Source: Thalassospira lucentensis (GTDB taxonomy: Bacteria; Pseudomonadota; Alphaproteobacteria; Rhodospirillales; Thalassospiraceae). Taken from it: a stretch of DNA of 64,000 nt. Every line of letters starts with the position of its first letter. The stretch's first letter is position 1. This document shows, piece by piece, positions 26,546 through 34,860 of the stretch. The stretch lies in assembly GCF_032921865.1 (NCBI RefSeq), contig NZ_CP136684.1, forward strand, positions 1,222,501 to 1,286,500, in the 5' to 3' direction. Made by a program: the position numbers and the translations under genes. The notes under the pieces are model-generated. The model was not told the origin of the DNA. It did not search any database and saw only the letters and a list, made by a program, of their open reading frames with translations.

Positions 26546-27580
26546 TTACTTGAGGCTGTCTTCGATCTTCGCCTTTGCCTCGGGCGAAACCCATTCACCC
26601 CAGACATCCGCCTTGGTTTTCAGGAATTCCTTCGCGGCAACATCGGCATCGACTTCATTGTCAGCCATATAGGCAAGGCTGCCATTGACGTCTTCAAGCG
26701 GGAAGGTTGCCTTTTCAAGAACGGCTGCGATTTCCGGTGCCTCTTTGGCAAAGGTGCTGTTCACGCCATAGGCAACATCGACACTCGGAAACGCGCAGGC
26801 TTCCTCGCGCTTGCCATCGGATTTCGAAAGTTCGGCCCAGCACGCATCGCTATAAGCCGGTTCATCAAGCTGGATCAGATTGAACTTGCCCATCATCGCG
26901 GTCGGCGACCAGTAATAGAACAGAAGCGGTTCGCCCTGCAGATATGCCGACTTGATCGCCGCGTCGAGTGCGGTACCCGTGCCCGGGCGGAAGTTCACGT
27001 AATGATCGTCAAGCTGATAGGCTTCGAGCTTTGCGGTACTGATCCCCTCGCAGGTCCAGCCGGACGGGCAATTCAGGAAACGGCCCTTGGACGGTTCTTC
27101 CGGATCGGTGAACAGTTCGACATATTTCGGATCGGAAAGCTGGGTGACACTTTTCAGGTCAGGTGCCATCGGCTCGATGCCGCGCTTTTCGTCCCCTTTG
27201 ATCACGTAATCAGGCACGAACCAGCCTTCGCTGGCCCCGACAAAGGTTTTGCCAATGGCAACGACCTTGCCCTGATCAACGGCCTTGTTCCAGATATCGC
27301 TGCGGCCAAGCCATTCTTCGGCAAAAATCTGAATGTCGTTATTGGCAACCGCCTGTTCGAGCGTGATCGAATTGCCCGGAATGGAATCCACCTGGCAATC
27401 GTAGCCGGTCTCAAGGATGTTCATTATCACTTCGGTAATGAATGCCCCGCTTTCCCAGCTGATACCGGCAAATTTCACCGTATTGCCGTCACTGCAATAG
27501 GATGCGCTTGCACCCGTCGTCGAAAGACCAAGTGCAACAATTGCAGCAAGGCCCGTGGTTTTAATGTGTTTCATAGACAT
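26546..27580 (-). CDS. hutX: Histidine ABC importer periplasmic binding protein (HutX)
   Basis: Substrate-binding protein of the quaternary-amine ABC type, 344 residues from ATG 27580 (GAGGGG upstream). A long open frame continues upstream but is probably not translated. The signal peptide ends near STTGASA. Ligand-box features include VKFAGISWESGAFITEVIMNILETGYDC and a Trp/Tyr-rich region (LLFYYWSPTAMMGKF). Cys pairs in CPSGWTCEG and DACWAEL...EEACAF could form disulfides. Its place between hutH and hutWV points to histidine or urocanate rather than betaine. Confidence 0.9.
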   Translation of the reverse strand: MSMKHIKTTGLAAIVALGLSTTGASASYCSDGNTVKFAGISWESGAFITEVIMNILETGYDCQVDSIPGNSITLEQAVANNDIQIFAEEWLGRSDIWNKAVDQGKVVAIGKTFVGASEGWFVPDYVIKGDEKRGIEPMAPDLKSVTQLSDPKYVELFTDPEEPSKGRFLNCPSGWTCEGISTAKLEAYQLDDHYVNFRPGTGTALDAAIKSAYLQGEPLLFYYWSPTAMMGKFNLIQLDEPAYSDACWAELSKSDGKREEACAFPSVDVAYGVNSTFAKEAPEIAAVLEKATFPLEDVNGSLAYMADNEVDADVAAKEFLKTKADVWGEWVSPEAKAKIEDSLK

Positions 27581-27727
27581 GGTAGCCCCTCTGTTCAAAA
27601 TGCGTTCGGCACTTTTGCTTTTTGGACAGACCCGAAGGTCAGCCGGTTTCTTCCCTTGCGTGGTGATCGTTGCCACCGACCCTTTTTGTTTTTGCCGCCT
27701 CGCTTTTGACGATTGCGGGGATTTCCC

Positions 27728-27757
27728 CGGATCACCGGTTTTTGCACCGGTGATCCG
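27728..27757. other. 12-bp perfect hairpin between hutH and hutX
   Basis: CGGATCACCGGT (27728-27739) pairs with ACCGGTGATCCG (27746-27757) over a 6-base loop. On the minus strand it follows the hutH stop closely, ahead of hutX; no T run follows. Probably an mRNA stabiliser or REP-like element. Confidence 0.55.
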
Positions 27758-27773
27758 AAAACTTTTGCTGTCC

Positions 27774-29315
27774 TTACGCCTGTCCCCCGACGACAAAACC
27801 CGAAAGTTTCGCGGCCGAAACAAGGCTGCCATCGGTTACCAGTTCCGCGGCCTTCGCCAGATCCGGGGCCATGTAGCGGTCCTGTTCGACGCTTGGAATA
27901 TCTTTGCGGACCATCGCCAGAACGTCCTGCAAACCGGCACTGGTTTTAAGCGGATGGCGGAATTCAACGCCCTGTGCCGCACAGATCAGCTCGACCCCCA
28001 GAATGTAGGAAAGGTTGGCATTCATCCGCGCCAGCCGGCGTGCGCCGTGGGCGGCCATTGATACATGGTCTTCCTGATTAGCACTTGTGGGGGTGCTGTC
28101 GGTCGAACACGGATTGGCAAGATGCTTGTTCTCGCTCATAAGCGCTGCCGTCGTGACCTCGGCAATCATCAGACCGGAATTCAAACCCGGATCGGGGGTC
28201 AGGAACGGCGGCAGGTCATGTGAAAGTGTCGGATCAACCATCAATGCCACCCGACGCTGGGCAATCGCCCCGATTTCGGCAACGGCAAGCGCGATCTGAT
28301 CGGCAGCGAAGGCCACCGGTTCGGCATGGAAATTCCCGCCCGAAACAATCCGGCCATCTTCTTTCAGAACCAGCGGATTATCGGTGACCGCATTGGCCTC
28401 GATCTCCAGCGTTTGCCCGGCAAAGCGCAGCAAATCCATGGCCGCCCCGGTCACCTGCGGCTGGCAGCGGATGCAATACGGGTCCTGAACGCGGGTATCG
28501 CCTTCGCGATGGCTTTCGCGGATTTCGGAACCGTCCATCAAGGCGCGCATCGACCGCGCGACATTGATCTGCCCCGGATGACCACGCAGCGTATGGATTT
28601 CATCCACCAGCGGGGCGGTCGATCCCATGATCGCATCGGTCGAAAGCGAGGCGGTCACAATCGAACTTGCCGCGTTGCGCCAGGCTGAAAACAGGCCGAC
28701 CAATGCACATGCGGTTGAAAACTGTGTGCCGTTAATCAGGGCAAGGCCTTCTTTCGGGCCAAGGACCACCGGCGTCAGACCTGCCTTTTTCAGGGCATCC
28801 GCACCGGCCATGGTTTCACCGCGATAGACCGCTTCGCCAGCCCCAATCATGACAGCCGTCATATGGGCGAGCGGCGCCAGATCGCCCGACGCCCCGACCG
28901 ATCCTTGTGACGGGACAACCGGGGTTACGCCATATTCCAGCATCCCCTCGATCAGATCGATAATGTCCCAGCGCACACCCGATGCACCCCGCCCGAGCGA
29001 GAGCAATTTCAACGCCATCATCAGACGCGTGGTCGGGATATCAAGCGCATCCCCGACACCGCAGCAATGGCTGAGGATTAGGTTGCGTTGCAGGGTTTCG
29101 GTATCCTTGGCGGCAATCTTGACCGACGCCAGTTTGCCAAAACCGGTATTGACCCCGTAAACCGCATCACTGCCGTCGGCGGCGGCACGTACCATCGCAT
29201 GGGCGGCCTCGACCCCGGCCTTGGCCGACGGGTCCAGCTTCACGGCTGCCTGACTGCGCCAGATATGTTCAAGATCGGCCAGTTTCACCGAAGCGGGGAT
29301 CAGGGTGACGGTCAT
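27774..29315 (-). CDS. hutH: Histidine ammonia-lyase (HutH)
   Basis: First enzyme of the pathway: converts L-histidine to trans-urocanate and ammonia. 513 residues, the usual length. The MIO triad Ala-Ser-Gly is at residues 142-144 in [13 protein letters not shown]. Other active-site elements are YGVNTGFG (53-60), [39 protein letters not shown] and [10 protein letters not shown]. It lies 54 bases after hutI on the same strand. The contrast with the MIO-less paralogue 3 kb downstream makes clear that this copy is the catalytic one. Confidence 0.98.
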   Translation of the reverse strand: MTVTLIPASVKLADLEHIWRSQAAVKLDPSAKAGVEAAHAMVRAAADGSDAVYGVNTGFGKLASVKIAAKDTETLQRNLILSHCCGVGDALDIPTTRLMMALKLLSLGRGASGVRWDIIDLIEGMLEYGVTPVVPSQGSVGASGDLAPLAHMTAVMIGAGEAVYRGETMAGADALKKAGLTPVVLGPKEGLALINGTQFSTACALVGLFSAWRNAASSIVTASLSTDAIMGSTAPLVDEIHTLRGHPGQINVARSMRALMDGSEIRESHREGDTRVQDPYCIRCQPQVTGAAMDLLRFAGQTLEIEANAVTDNPLVLKEDGRIVSGGNFHAEPVAFAADQIALAVAEIGAIAQRRVALMVDPTLSHDLPPFLTPDPGLNSGLMIAEVTTAALMSENKHLANPCSTDSTPTSANQEDHVSMAAHGARRLARMNANLSYILGVELICAAQGVEFRHPLKTSAGLQDVLAMVRKDIPSVEQDRYMAPDLAKAAELVTDGSLVSAAKLSGFVVGGQA

Positions 29316-29369
29316 TTTGCATCCTTGTCGAATACAGGTTTCGGGGCGCGTGGGCAGAGTTCAGGGCGC

Positions 29370-30596
29370 CTAGCGCGCGACCGGAACCCCACCGAAAATA
29401 CGTTCAAACAGCGGGTTGAACCCGATGCGGTATGAAAGCTCTGCCGGGTGCGACACATTCCAGATCGCCAGATCAGCCCGCATGCCTGCCCTGACCTGCC
29501 CGGTATCGGACAGCCCCAGTGCACGGGCGGCATGGGCCGTTGCCCCGATCAAGGCTTCTTCGGGGGTCAGGCGGAATAATGTGCAGGACATATTCATCGT
29601 CAGCAGGATCGACATCAGTGGCGATGTGCCCGGATTGCAATCGGTTGCAACCGCCATCGGCACGCCATGCTTTCGAAAGGCGGCGACGGGCGGCAACTGT
29701 TTTTCATGCAGGGTATAAAACGCGCCGGGCAACAGGACCGCGACCGACCCGGCTTTGGCCATCGCCATCGCGTCTTCTTCGTTGGCATATTCGACGTGAT
29801 CGACCGACAACGCGCCATAGCTCGCGGCCAGTTTGGTGCCGCCGATATTTGAAAGCTGCTCGGCATGCAGTTTGACCGGGATTCCAAGCGCGCGGGCGAC
29901 ATCGAACACGCGGGTAATCTGTGCGGTATCGAACGCGATGCCTTCGCAGAAACCGTCAACCGCATCGACCAGCCCCTCTGCGTGGGCGGCGCGCAAAGTC
30001 GGGATGCAGACCTCGTCTATATAACGATCCGGTTCACCCTTGAATTCCGCCGGGGTGGCATGGGCACCAAGGAAGGTGGTTTTGATCCGGACCGAACGAT
30101 GTTTTTCAATCGCGCGAGCTGCGCGCAGCATGTTCAGTTCCGTCTCGCGGTCCAGACCGTAACCCGATTTGACCTCGATCACGCAAACACCCTCAGCCAG
30201 CAGCGCATCAACCCGCGGCAGGGCATTTGCCAGCAATTCTTCAACGCTGGCGGCGCGCGTTGCGCTTACGGTTGAAACGATGCCGCCGCCTGCCCGAGCG
30301 ATTTCCTCGTAGCTTGCGCCTTGCAGGCGCATTTCGAATTCAACGGCACGGTTGCCGCCATGCACGACATGGGTATGGCAATCAATCAGGGCCGGTGTGA
30401 CCAACCGCCCGCCAAGGTCACGATAAGGGAATTTTTTGCTGTCTTTATAGTCTTCGGGGATGGCATCGGCATGGCCGACCCAGACGATTTTCTCGCCCTC
30501 GATCGCGACGGCACCATTATCAATCATGCAATATGACAGTTGATCTTTGCCCGGCGCTTTATCGATCGCGACAATTTTCGCATTTCCCAAAAGCAT
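29370..30596 (-). CDS. hutI: Imidazolonepropionase (HutI)
   Basis: Third enzyme: hydrolyses imidazolone-5-propionate to N-formimino-L-glutamate. 408 residues from ATG 30596 with AAGGGTGAG upstream. Amidohydrolase metal ligands are visible in [16 protein letters not shown], the KLHAEQLS His and in [13 protein letters not shown]. The Arg/Tyr substrate-binding segment [15 protein letters not shown] is standard for HutI. It is the first gene of the long minus-strand operon, directly behind the HutC operator. Confidence 0.97.
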   Translation of the reverse strand: MLLGNAKIVAIDKAPGKDQLSYCMIDNGAVAIEGEKIVWVGHADAIPEDYKDSKKFPYRDLGGRLVTPALIDCHTHVVHGGNRAVEFEMRLQGASYEEIARAGGGIVSTVSATRAASVEELLANALPRVDALLAEGVCVIEVKSGYGLDRETELNMLRAARAIEKHRSVRIKTTFLGAHATPAEFKGEPDRYIDEVCIPTLRAAHAEGLVDAVDGFCEGIAFDTAQITRVFDVARALGIPVKLHAEQLSNIGGTKLAASYGALSVDHVEYANEEDAMAMAKAGSVAVLLPGAFYTLHEKQLPPVAAFRKHGVPMAVATDCNPGTSPLMSILLTMNMSCTLFRLTPEEALIGATAHAARALGLSDTGQVRAGMRADLAIWNVSHPAELSYRIGFNPLFERIFGGVPVAR

Positions 30597-30632
30597 GTAA
30601 AGCTCACCCTTGATAAGTCTGTTATTAAATAT

Positions 30633-30661
30633 AATATGTACGTACATAATATCACTGTCAA
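30633..30661 (-). promoter_or_regulatory. hutI promoter overlapped by the HutC operator
   Basis: On the minus strand: TTGACA (30661-30656), 17-base spacer, CATATT (30638-30633), 37 bases before the hutI ATG. The palindrome at 30635-30648 covers the -10 and part of the spacer, so bound HutC would block RNA polymerase. Confidence 0.7.
30635..30648. promoter_or_regulatory. HutC operator between divergent hutI and hutF
   Basis: TATGTACGTACATA is a perfect 14-base palindrome with core TGTA-CG-TACA, matching the TGTA-N2-TACA core known for HutC sites. It abuts a perfect TATAAT (30630-30635) facing hutF and covers the hutI promoter, so one site can control both transcripts. Urocanate is the known inducer of HutC. 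Confidence 0.85.
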
Positions 30662-30675
30662 GACGGGTATAGGCA

Positions 30676-32040
30676 ATGACGGTTATCTGGGCAAATCAGG
30701 CACTTACGACTTCGGGTTGGGAAAACAACGTTCTGATCGAGATCGATGAAAGCGGCAGAATCACTAGGGTTCAGGCCGATTCCCCTGCTACTGGCAACCG
30801 TGTTGGCACGCTTTTGCCCGCGATATCAAACCTGCATAGCCACGCGTTCCAGCGTTCGATGGCCGGACTGACCGAAAGACGCGGCCCCGATCCCCGTGAT
30901 ACCTTCTGGACATGGCGGCAATTGATGTTCCGCTTCCTGGATCAGCTCACCCCGGATCACGTGCAGGACATTGCGGCCTTTGTGCAAATGGAAATGCTCG
31001 AAGCCGGTTACGCCAACAATACCGAGTTCCATTACCTGCACCATCAACCGGGCGGCGTTCCCTATGACAATATCGCCGAGATGGCCGAACGCATTGCGGC
31101 GGCGGCAGACATAACCGGTATCGGCCTTACCCTTCTGCCGGTGCATTACCAGTTCGGCGGTTGCGACAAACGCCCGCTTGGCGCGGGACAAATCCGGTTT
31201 GGCAATGATCCGGAACGCTTTGCCAAACTGTATGAGGAAAGCAAAAAGGCGTTAAAATCCCTGCCGTCCGACACCCGCATGGGGGTTGCCCCCCATTCGC
31301 TGCGTGCCGTGGGGCGGGAGGATCTGATTACCACCACGCGCCTGTCAAAGGACGGCCCGGTTCACATGCATCTGGCTGAACAGGTCGCCGAGGTCGAGGA
31401 GGTCGAGGCATCCTGGGGCAAGCGCCCGGTCGAATGGCTGCTTGAAAATGCCGATGTTGATGAAAACTGGTGCCTGATCCATTGCACGCAGATGCAGGAA
31501 CACGAAACACTTGGACTCGCCAAAACGGGTGCGGTTGCCGGACTTTGCCCGATCACCGAAAGCAGCCTTGGCGACGGTATCTTTGATGGTGTGCGTTACC
31601 TGAATGCGGGCGGTACCATTGGTGTCGGGTCGGATTCCAATATCCGTATCGCCCTTTCCGAAGAACTCCGGACACTGGAATACAGCCAGCGTCTTCGCGA
31701 TAAATCGCGTGCTGCCCTTGCCACCCCCGAAAAATCCACCGCACGCCGTTTGTTTGATGCGGTTGCCAAGGGTGGCGCACAGGCCGCAGGCCGCGATGCC
31801 GGCCGGATCGAGGTCGGCGCACTGGCCGATCTGATGGCGCTTGATGGCGCGGCAGTTGACCTTATCGGTCGGACAGGCGATACGATCCTCGATACATATG
31901 TCTTTGCCGGAGATGATCGTATGGTGCGTGATGTCTGGTCGGCCGGTCGCCATGTCGTGACCGAGGGCCGCCATATCGCACATGATACGATCACGGGCCG
32001 GTATCGCAAGATGATGGAACAACTCAAGGAAGCGGTGTGA
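30676..32040 (+). CDS. hutF: Formimidoylglutamate deiminase (HutF)
   Basis: Fourth enzyme of the five-step route: converts N-formimino-L-glutamate to N-formyl-L-glutamate and ammonia. 454 residues, amidohydrolase fold. Metal ligands appear in [38 protein letters not shown] and [10 protein letters not shown]. The catalytic-region Arg cluster [16 protein letters not shown] is typical of HutF. It faces away from hutI and overlaps hutC by four bases (GTGA). Confidence 0.97.
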   Translation: MTVIWANQALTTSGWENNVLIEIDESGRITRVQADSPATGNRVGTLLPAISNLHSHAFQRSMAGLTERRGPDPRDTFWTWRQLMFRFLDQLTPDHVQDIAAFVQMEMLEAGYANNTEFHYLHHQPGGVPYDNIAEMAERIAAAADITGIGLTLLPVHYQFGGCDKRPLGAGQIRFGNDPERFAKLYEESKKALKSLPSDTRMGVAPHSLRAVGREDLITTTRLSKDGPVHMHLAEQVAEVEEVEASWGKRPVEWLLENADVDENWCLIHCTQMQEHETLGLAKTGAVAGLCPITESSLGDGIFDGVRYLNAGGTIGVGSDSNIRIALSEELRTLEYSQRLRDKSRAALATPEKSTARRLFDAVAKGGAQAAGRDAGRIEVGALADLMALDGAAVDLIGRTGDTILDTYVFAGDDRMVRDVWSAGRHVVTEGRHIAHDTITGRYRKMMEQLKEAV

Positions 32041-32741
32041 GCACCACCACGGAACTGACAAACTGGCAATCGGTCCATGACGAGGTCCTGCGCCGCATTC
32101 ACACCCGTGAATGGAAACCAGGCGACCAGATCCCCAAGGAAGTCGAACTGGCCGAGGAACTGGGCTGCGCACGTGCGACCGTCAACCGGGCGCTCCGCGA
32201 ACTTGCCGCCGAGGGCTTCCTTGATCGCCGCCGCAAGGCCGGAACCCGTGTCGCCGCCCACCCGGTGCGGCGTGCAAGGCTTGACATCCCGGTCATACGG
32301 CTTGAGATCGAGGGCCGCGGCCAGAAATATACCTATGGCCTGCTGTTAAGCGAACGCCGCAGCCCGCCGCCGGAAATCTGCGCCAATCTGGGCGTCACCG
32401 CGGATAGCGACATGCTGCATATCACGTCGCTGCATCTGGCGGATGGCAAACCCTATATGTTTGAAGAACGCTGGGTTTCGGTCGCCGCCACGCCGGAAAT
32501 TGTTGATGCTGATCTGTCCAAAATCAGTGCCAATGAATGGCTGGTACTTCATGCCCCCTACACCAAGGGCGACATTTCATTTTCCGCTGTGCTGGCATCC
32601 GAAAACGAAGCCAAAATCCTGCGCACCCAAAAGAATGAACCGCTGTTCCTGATCGAACGCACGACCTGGGAGGGGGAAAAGGGCATTACCTCCGCCCGGC
32701 TGGTGTTTGCGCCAGGATACCGGATGCATACGGCGCTTTAG
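32037..32741 (+). CDS. hutC: Histidine utilisation repressor (HutC, GntR family)
   Basis: GntR/HutC-family repressor of 234 residues. The winged helix-turn-helix is at about residues 10-75 (EWKPGDQIPKEVELAEELGC, then ARATVNRALRELAAEGFLDR), followed by a UTRA effector domain (about 90-230) that binds urocanate in characterised members. The start is GTG inside the hutF stop (GTGA) with AAGGA upstream, so it is coupled to hutF. It should bind the palindrome at 30635-30648 and repress both divergent transcripts. Confidence 0.95.
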   Translation: MSTTTELTNWQSVHDEVLRRIHTREWKPGDQIPKEVELAEELGCARATVNRALRELAAEGFLDRRRKAGTRVAAHPVRRARLDIPVIRLEIEGRGQKYTYGLLLSERRSPPPEICANLGVTADSDMLHITSLHLADGKPYMFEERWVSVAATPEIVDADLSKISANEWLVLHAPYTKGDISFSAVLASENEAKILRTQKNEPLFLIERTTWEGEKGITSARLVFAPGYRMHTAL

Positions 32742-32782
32742 ACCTTCCGCAGAGCCTTTGGTTTCTGCGCATATCCCCTCCT

Positions 32783-32803
32783 TTTTTCAGATTTCCTGAA
32801 AAA
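32783..32803 (+). terminator. AT-rich hairpin after hutC
   Basis: TTTTTCAG (32783-32790) pairs with CTGAAAAA (32796-32803), 41 bases after the hutC stop. It is weak but is the nearest candidate for ending hutFC transcription. Confidence 0.4.
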
Positions 32804-32807
32804 GTTC

Positions 32808-32836
32808 TTGATTTGTTCTTTTAGTTATGGCATAAA
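32808..32836 (+). promoter_or_regulatory. Possible promoter of a short transcript
   Basis: TTGATT (32808-32813), 17-base spacer, CATAAA (32831-32836). Transcription would start near 32843, just ahead of the strong terminator at 32871-32904. Confidence 0.45.
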
Positions 32837-32842
32837 AGTAAA

Positions 32843-32908
32843 GTCAACGGGAGAAATGCACCCGGACCGAAACCCGCAAAGCCTTACAGGCTCTGCGGGT
32901 TTTTGCGT
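32843..32908 (+). ncRNA. Candidate short RNA ending in an intrinsic terminator
   Basis: About 60 bases lie between the promoter-like signal and a terminator. The same stretch also carries an ATG at 32856 with GGGAG upstream, opening a 59-codon frame through the terminator to 33035, so it might instead be a leader with attenuation. Neither reading is proven. Confidence 0.35.
32871..32904 (+). terminator. Strong rho-independent terminator
   Basis: AACCCGCA (32871-32878) pairs with TGCGGGTT (32894-32901), extended inside by AGCC/GGCT around TTACA, followed by a T run. Confidence 0.85.
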
Positions 32909-32929
32909 TTGGGGCCGAATCAAAGAGGG

Positions 32930-33690
32930 TATCAGGATGCAGGGACAAAGATTGAGGCGGGGCGGCGGGGTAGCCCACAAGATATGCGTCGGCGGGTGGC
33001 GGAGCCATTACGGCGGCGTTCCGCACCGCTTCTAACACGTTTCGAACACGCTTGTTTGTCATGACGGGAGAGGTGCGTCTTATCGGGGAAGCGACCCCGA
33101 ATTTGCCGAAAGAGGCAGCAATGGCAGCAGTGGCGGCAGTGATTTGTGGCCCGTCGGTGGTGGACAGGTTGGGGGCAATACGCCCGAAGACCGTCTGTTG
33201 GTGAAGATGGCGGCGGCCCGAGGTTTGTCTGGACGTCGGGGTGGCAGGTTGTCGCCGTGGCCGGATCAACCAACGAGCCGCCGGGCGGTCCGTGGGGCCT
33301 CAGTTGGCGGGGTTGCTGGAGGCCCGAAGTTTGTCCGGGCTCCGTAGTCATGACATTGTCGGAAGTGGCCGGAGCGGACAGCGAGTCTGCAGGGCGTCTG
33401 GTGGCTGGTGGAGGCACGAGATTTGTCCAGCGGTGCCGGAAGTCCCGCATCGCCGGAAGTCGCCATGGCGCAGGCCGTGAACCCGATGACCGTCTGTTGG
33501 CGAGGTTGGCGGAGTTCGGGCTTCCTCAGTTGCGGGACTTCCTGTTTGGGCTTGGGTACCCTCTGCTGTAGCTGCCATGCTTCCGTGGTCGTTGGCATGG
33601 AGGAAACAGTGCAGCCCGGTAGAGGTTCAGTGCCGAGGATCGCGTTTGTGAAAAGGTGATTGCCCCTTTTCTTGAAGGTGCTGGACTAGA
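32930..33690 (+). repeat. G-skewed segment with degenerate repeats (accessory islet, left part)
   Basis: The plus strand is strikingly rich in G and poor in C. Related units beginning near 33139, 33220, 33325 and 33416 share an RTTTGTSY-type core followed by G-rich sequence, 80-105 bases apart. A separate 31-base stretch (33183-33213) recurs at 33482-33512 with four mismatches. Frames are open on both strands but low-complexity (Arg/Pro/Gly-rich) and none has convincing start signals. In plus frames one reads HKICVGGWRSHYGGVPHRF then MTGEVRLIGEATPNLPKEA, which from memory resembles the ash/Icd-like region of P4-type satellites. I could not verify that. Confidence 0.5.
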
Positions 33691-33750
33691 AATGATCGGC
33701 ACCCCAAAGACGGGTCAGGTTGGCCATATTCAACAAATAATGTAACAACG

Positions 33751-33900
33751 ATGAATATAAATGCTGTTCACGCCACAATGGACGAGAGTTTAGAGGAATT
33801 CGCCCGTGCGCAGAGAAGAGTAAGCTACTGTCTTTACGATTATCTAACATCCAAAGTTTACCAATATGGCCTCAGTACATCAATGATGGTGAAACCGTGA
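33751..33900 (+). CDS. Small AT-rich ORF, first of a coupled pair
   Basis: ATG at 33751 opens 49 codons (MDESLEEFARAQRRVSYCLY in the middle), ending in TGA that overlaps the GTG of the next gene by four bases. Composition is AT-rich, unlike the flanking core genes. No clear ribosome site is seen. It may be a real small gene, or the N-terminal part of a longer protein broken by a frameshift near 33870, since the next frame is open back to 33741. No family recognised. Confidence 0.4.
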   Translation: MNINAVHATMDESLEEFARAQRRVSYCLYDYLTSKVYQYGLSTSMMVKP

Positions 33901-34253
33901 TTCCTGAATATGAAAAAACTCTGAAAGAAATTACTTCTCCCCTATCTTCTATTGGCTTCGAAATGAAGACGAACACCGATTTTAAAGCTGTTTTCATGTC
34001 TGATGGTGGGTGGAAAATCTTACTTGAAGGAGATAGATACTACAGACCTTTAATTGAGATAACCATTTCACCACCACACGATAATTCAGAATATTCGTTA
34101 AGAATAATAATTAAATGCTATGAAACTATAGAAAAAGAGAAACAACTACCGCCAACGGCAATAAACCAAGTGGAGTTTTTACTTAAAAATTTTCACTCAT
34201 GGGTAAAGAATACACAAACATATAAATCAACCTACGACAAATTAAACGCTTGA
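33897..34253 (+). CDS. AT-rich small protein of foreign composition, function unknown
   Basis: A 118-residue acidic-to-neutral protein starting at GTG 33897, coupled to the preceding ORF. Codon use is strongly A/T-ending, unlike the neighbours. It contains GGWKILLEGDRYYRPLIEIT and a C-terminal helix (AINQVEFLLKNFHSWVK). The mixed beta-alpha pattern and size recall immunity-type proteins of polymorphic toxin systems, but I recognise no family and no toxin gene is adjacent. Confidence 0.6.
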   Translation: MIPEYEKTLKEITSPLSSIGFEMKTNTDFKAVFMSDGGWKILLEGDRYYRPLIEITISPPHDNSEYSLRIIIKCYETIEKEKQLPPTAINQVEFLLKNFHSWVKNTQTYKSTYDKLNA

Positions 34254-34330
34254 AGCTATACAATTATTTTTTTGATATTTATCTTCAAATGGATATGTAT
34301 ACGATCCATTATTATCTATGAGTTAATTAA

Positions 34331-34796
34331 ATGAATAGAAAATCATCCTTTTTAGAACATATACCAGACCTGTTACATCCAGCCAGATGGTTAATAGATG
34401 ATGGATACGAACCATCACTAGATGGGGAATATTTTATCAACTTCAAAAAAGGAAAAATAAATATACAAATATACTATGGACATAACGCTGATCCTTCTGA
34501 TGTTGGAATCATAATCGATACATCAGAGTCTCACCGTCATGAGAATGGATATCCAGTAACCTACAGTGTATTTGAAAGCATTTGCGCAAAGAAGAATGGC
34601 TTTATTAAAATTAACTATAATGATAAAATATCTCACATAAAAAAAGGTTTAAATATACTTAGAAGATAACCCTTCTTTGCTTGAAATTGGAGAATTAGTA
34701 AAAATAAGAAACAAATACAATGAAATAATAGAAAACGAAATGCCATTGCACATGAGAAAATATCTGGAAAATTCTAAACCTTCAAAAATACGATAA
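34331..34796 (+). pseudogene. AT-rich small gene with an apparent frameshift
   Basis: The frame from ATG 34331 gives 112 residues (starting MNRKSSFLEHIPDLLHPARW) and stops at 34667-34669. Read one base further on, the next frame continues at once with NPSLLEIGELVKIRNKYNE and ends PSKIR at 34794-34796. The joined product would be 154 residues with a coherent charged helical tail, so one extra base near 34667 seems to have broken the gene. Composition is AT-rich and foreign. Function unknown; it may be an orphan immunity-like protein. A sequencing error is an alternative. Confidence 0.55.
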
Positions 34797-34814
34797 GACG
34801 CGGCGCAGTAGAAC

Positions 34815-34839
34815 GGGGGGACAGATTTATTTTTTAATG
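34815..34839. repeat. GGGGACAGATTTATTTTT element at islet edge
   Basis: A run of six G followed by ACAGATTTATTTTTTAATG. I remember this kind of sequence as a recurrent motif near REP-associated transposases in other bacteria. Only one copy is in this window and no transposase is present. Confidence 0.3.
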
Positions 34840-34860
34840 CGGACGAGAATTTACGCCCCT

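Noticed and set aside
26480-27709. 409-codon plus-strand frame opposite hutX
   Set aside because: Same reason; no start signal and low-complexity product.
27581-27832. 84-residue N-terminal extension of HutX
   Set aside because: A clear ribosome site and signal peptide begin at 27580, and the extension would overlap the hutH stop.
32932-33450. 172-residue Pro/Arg-rich minus-strand frame in the G-skewed segment
   Set aside because: Low complexity, no start signal, and overlaps similar open frames in several registers; the skewed base composition explains all of them.
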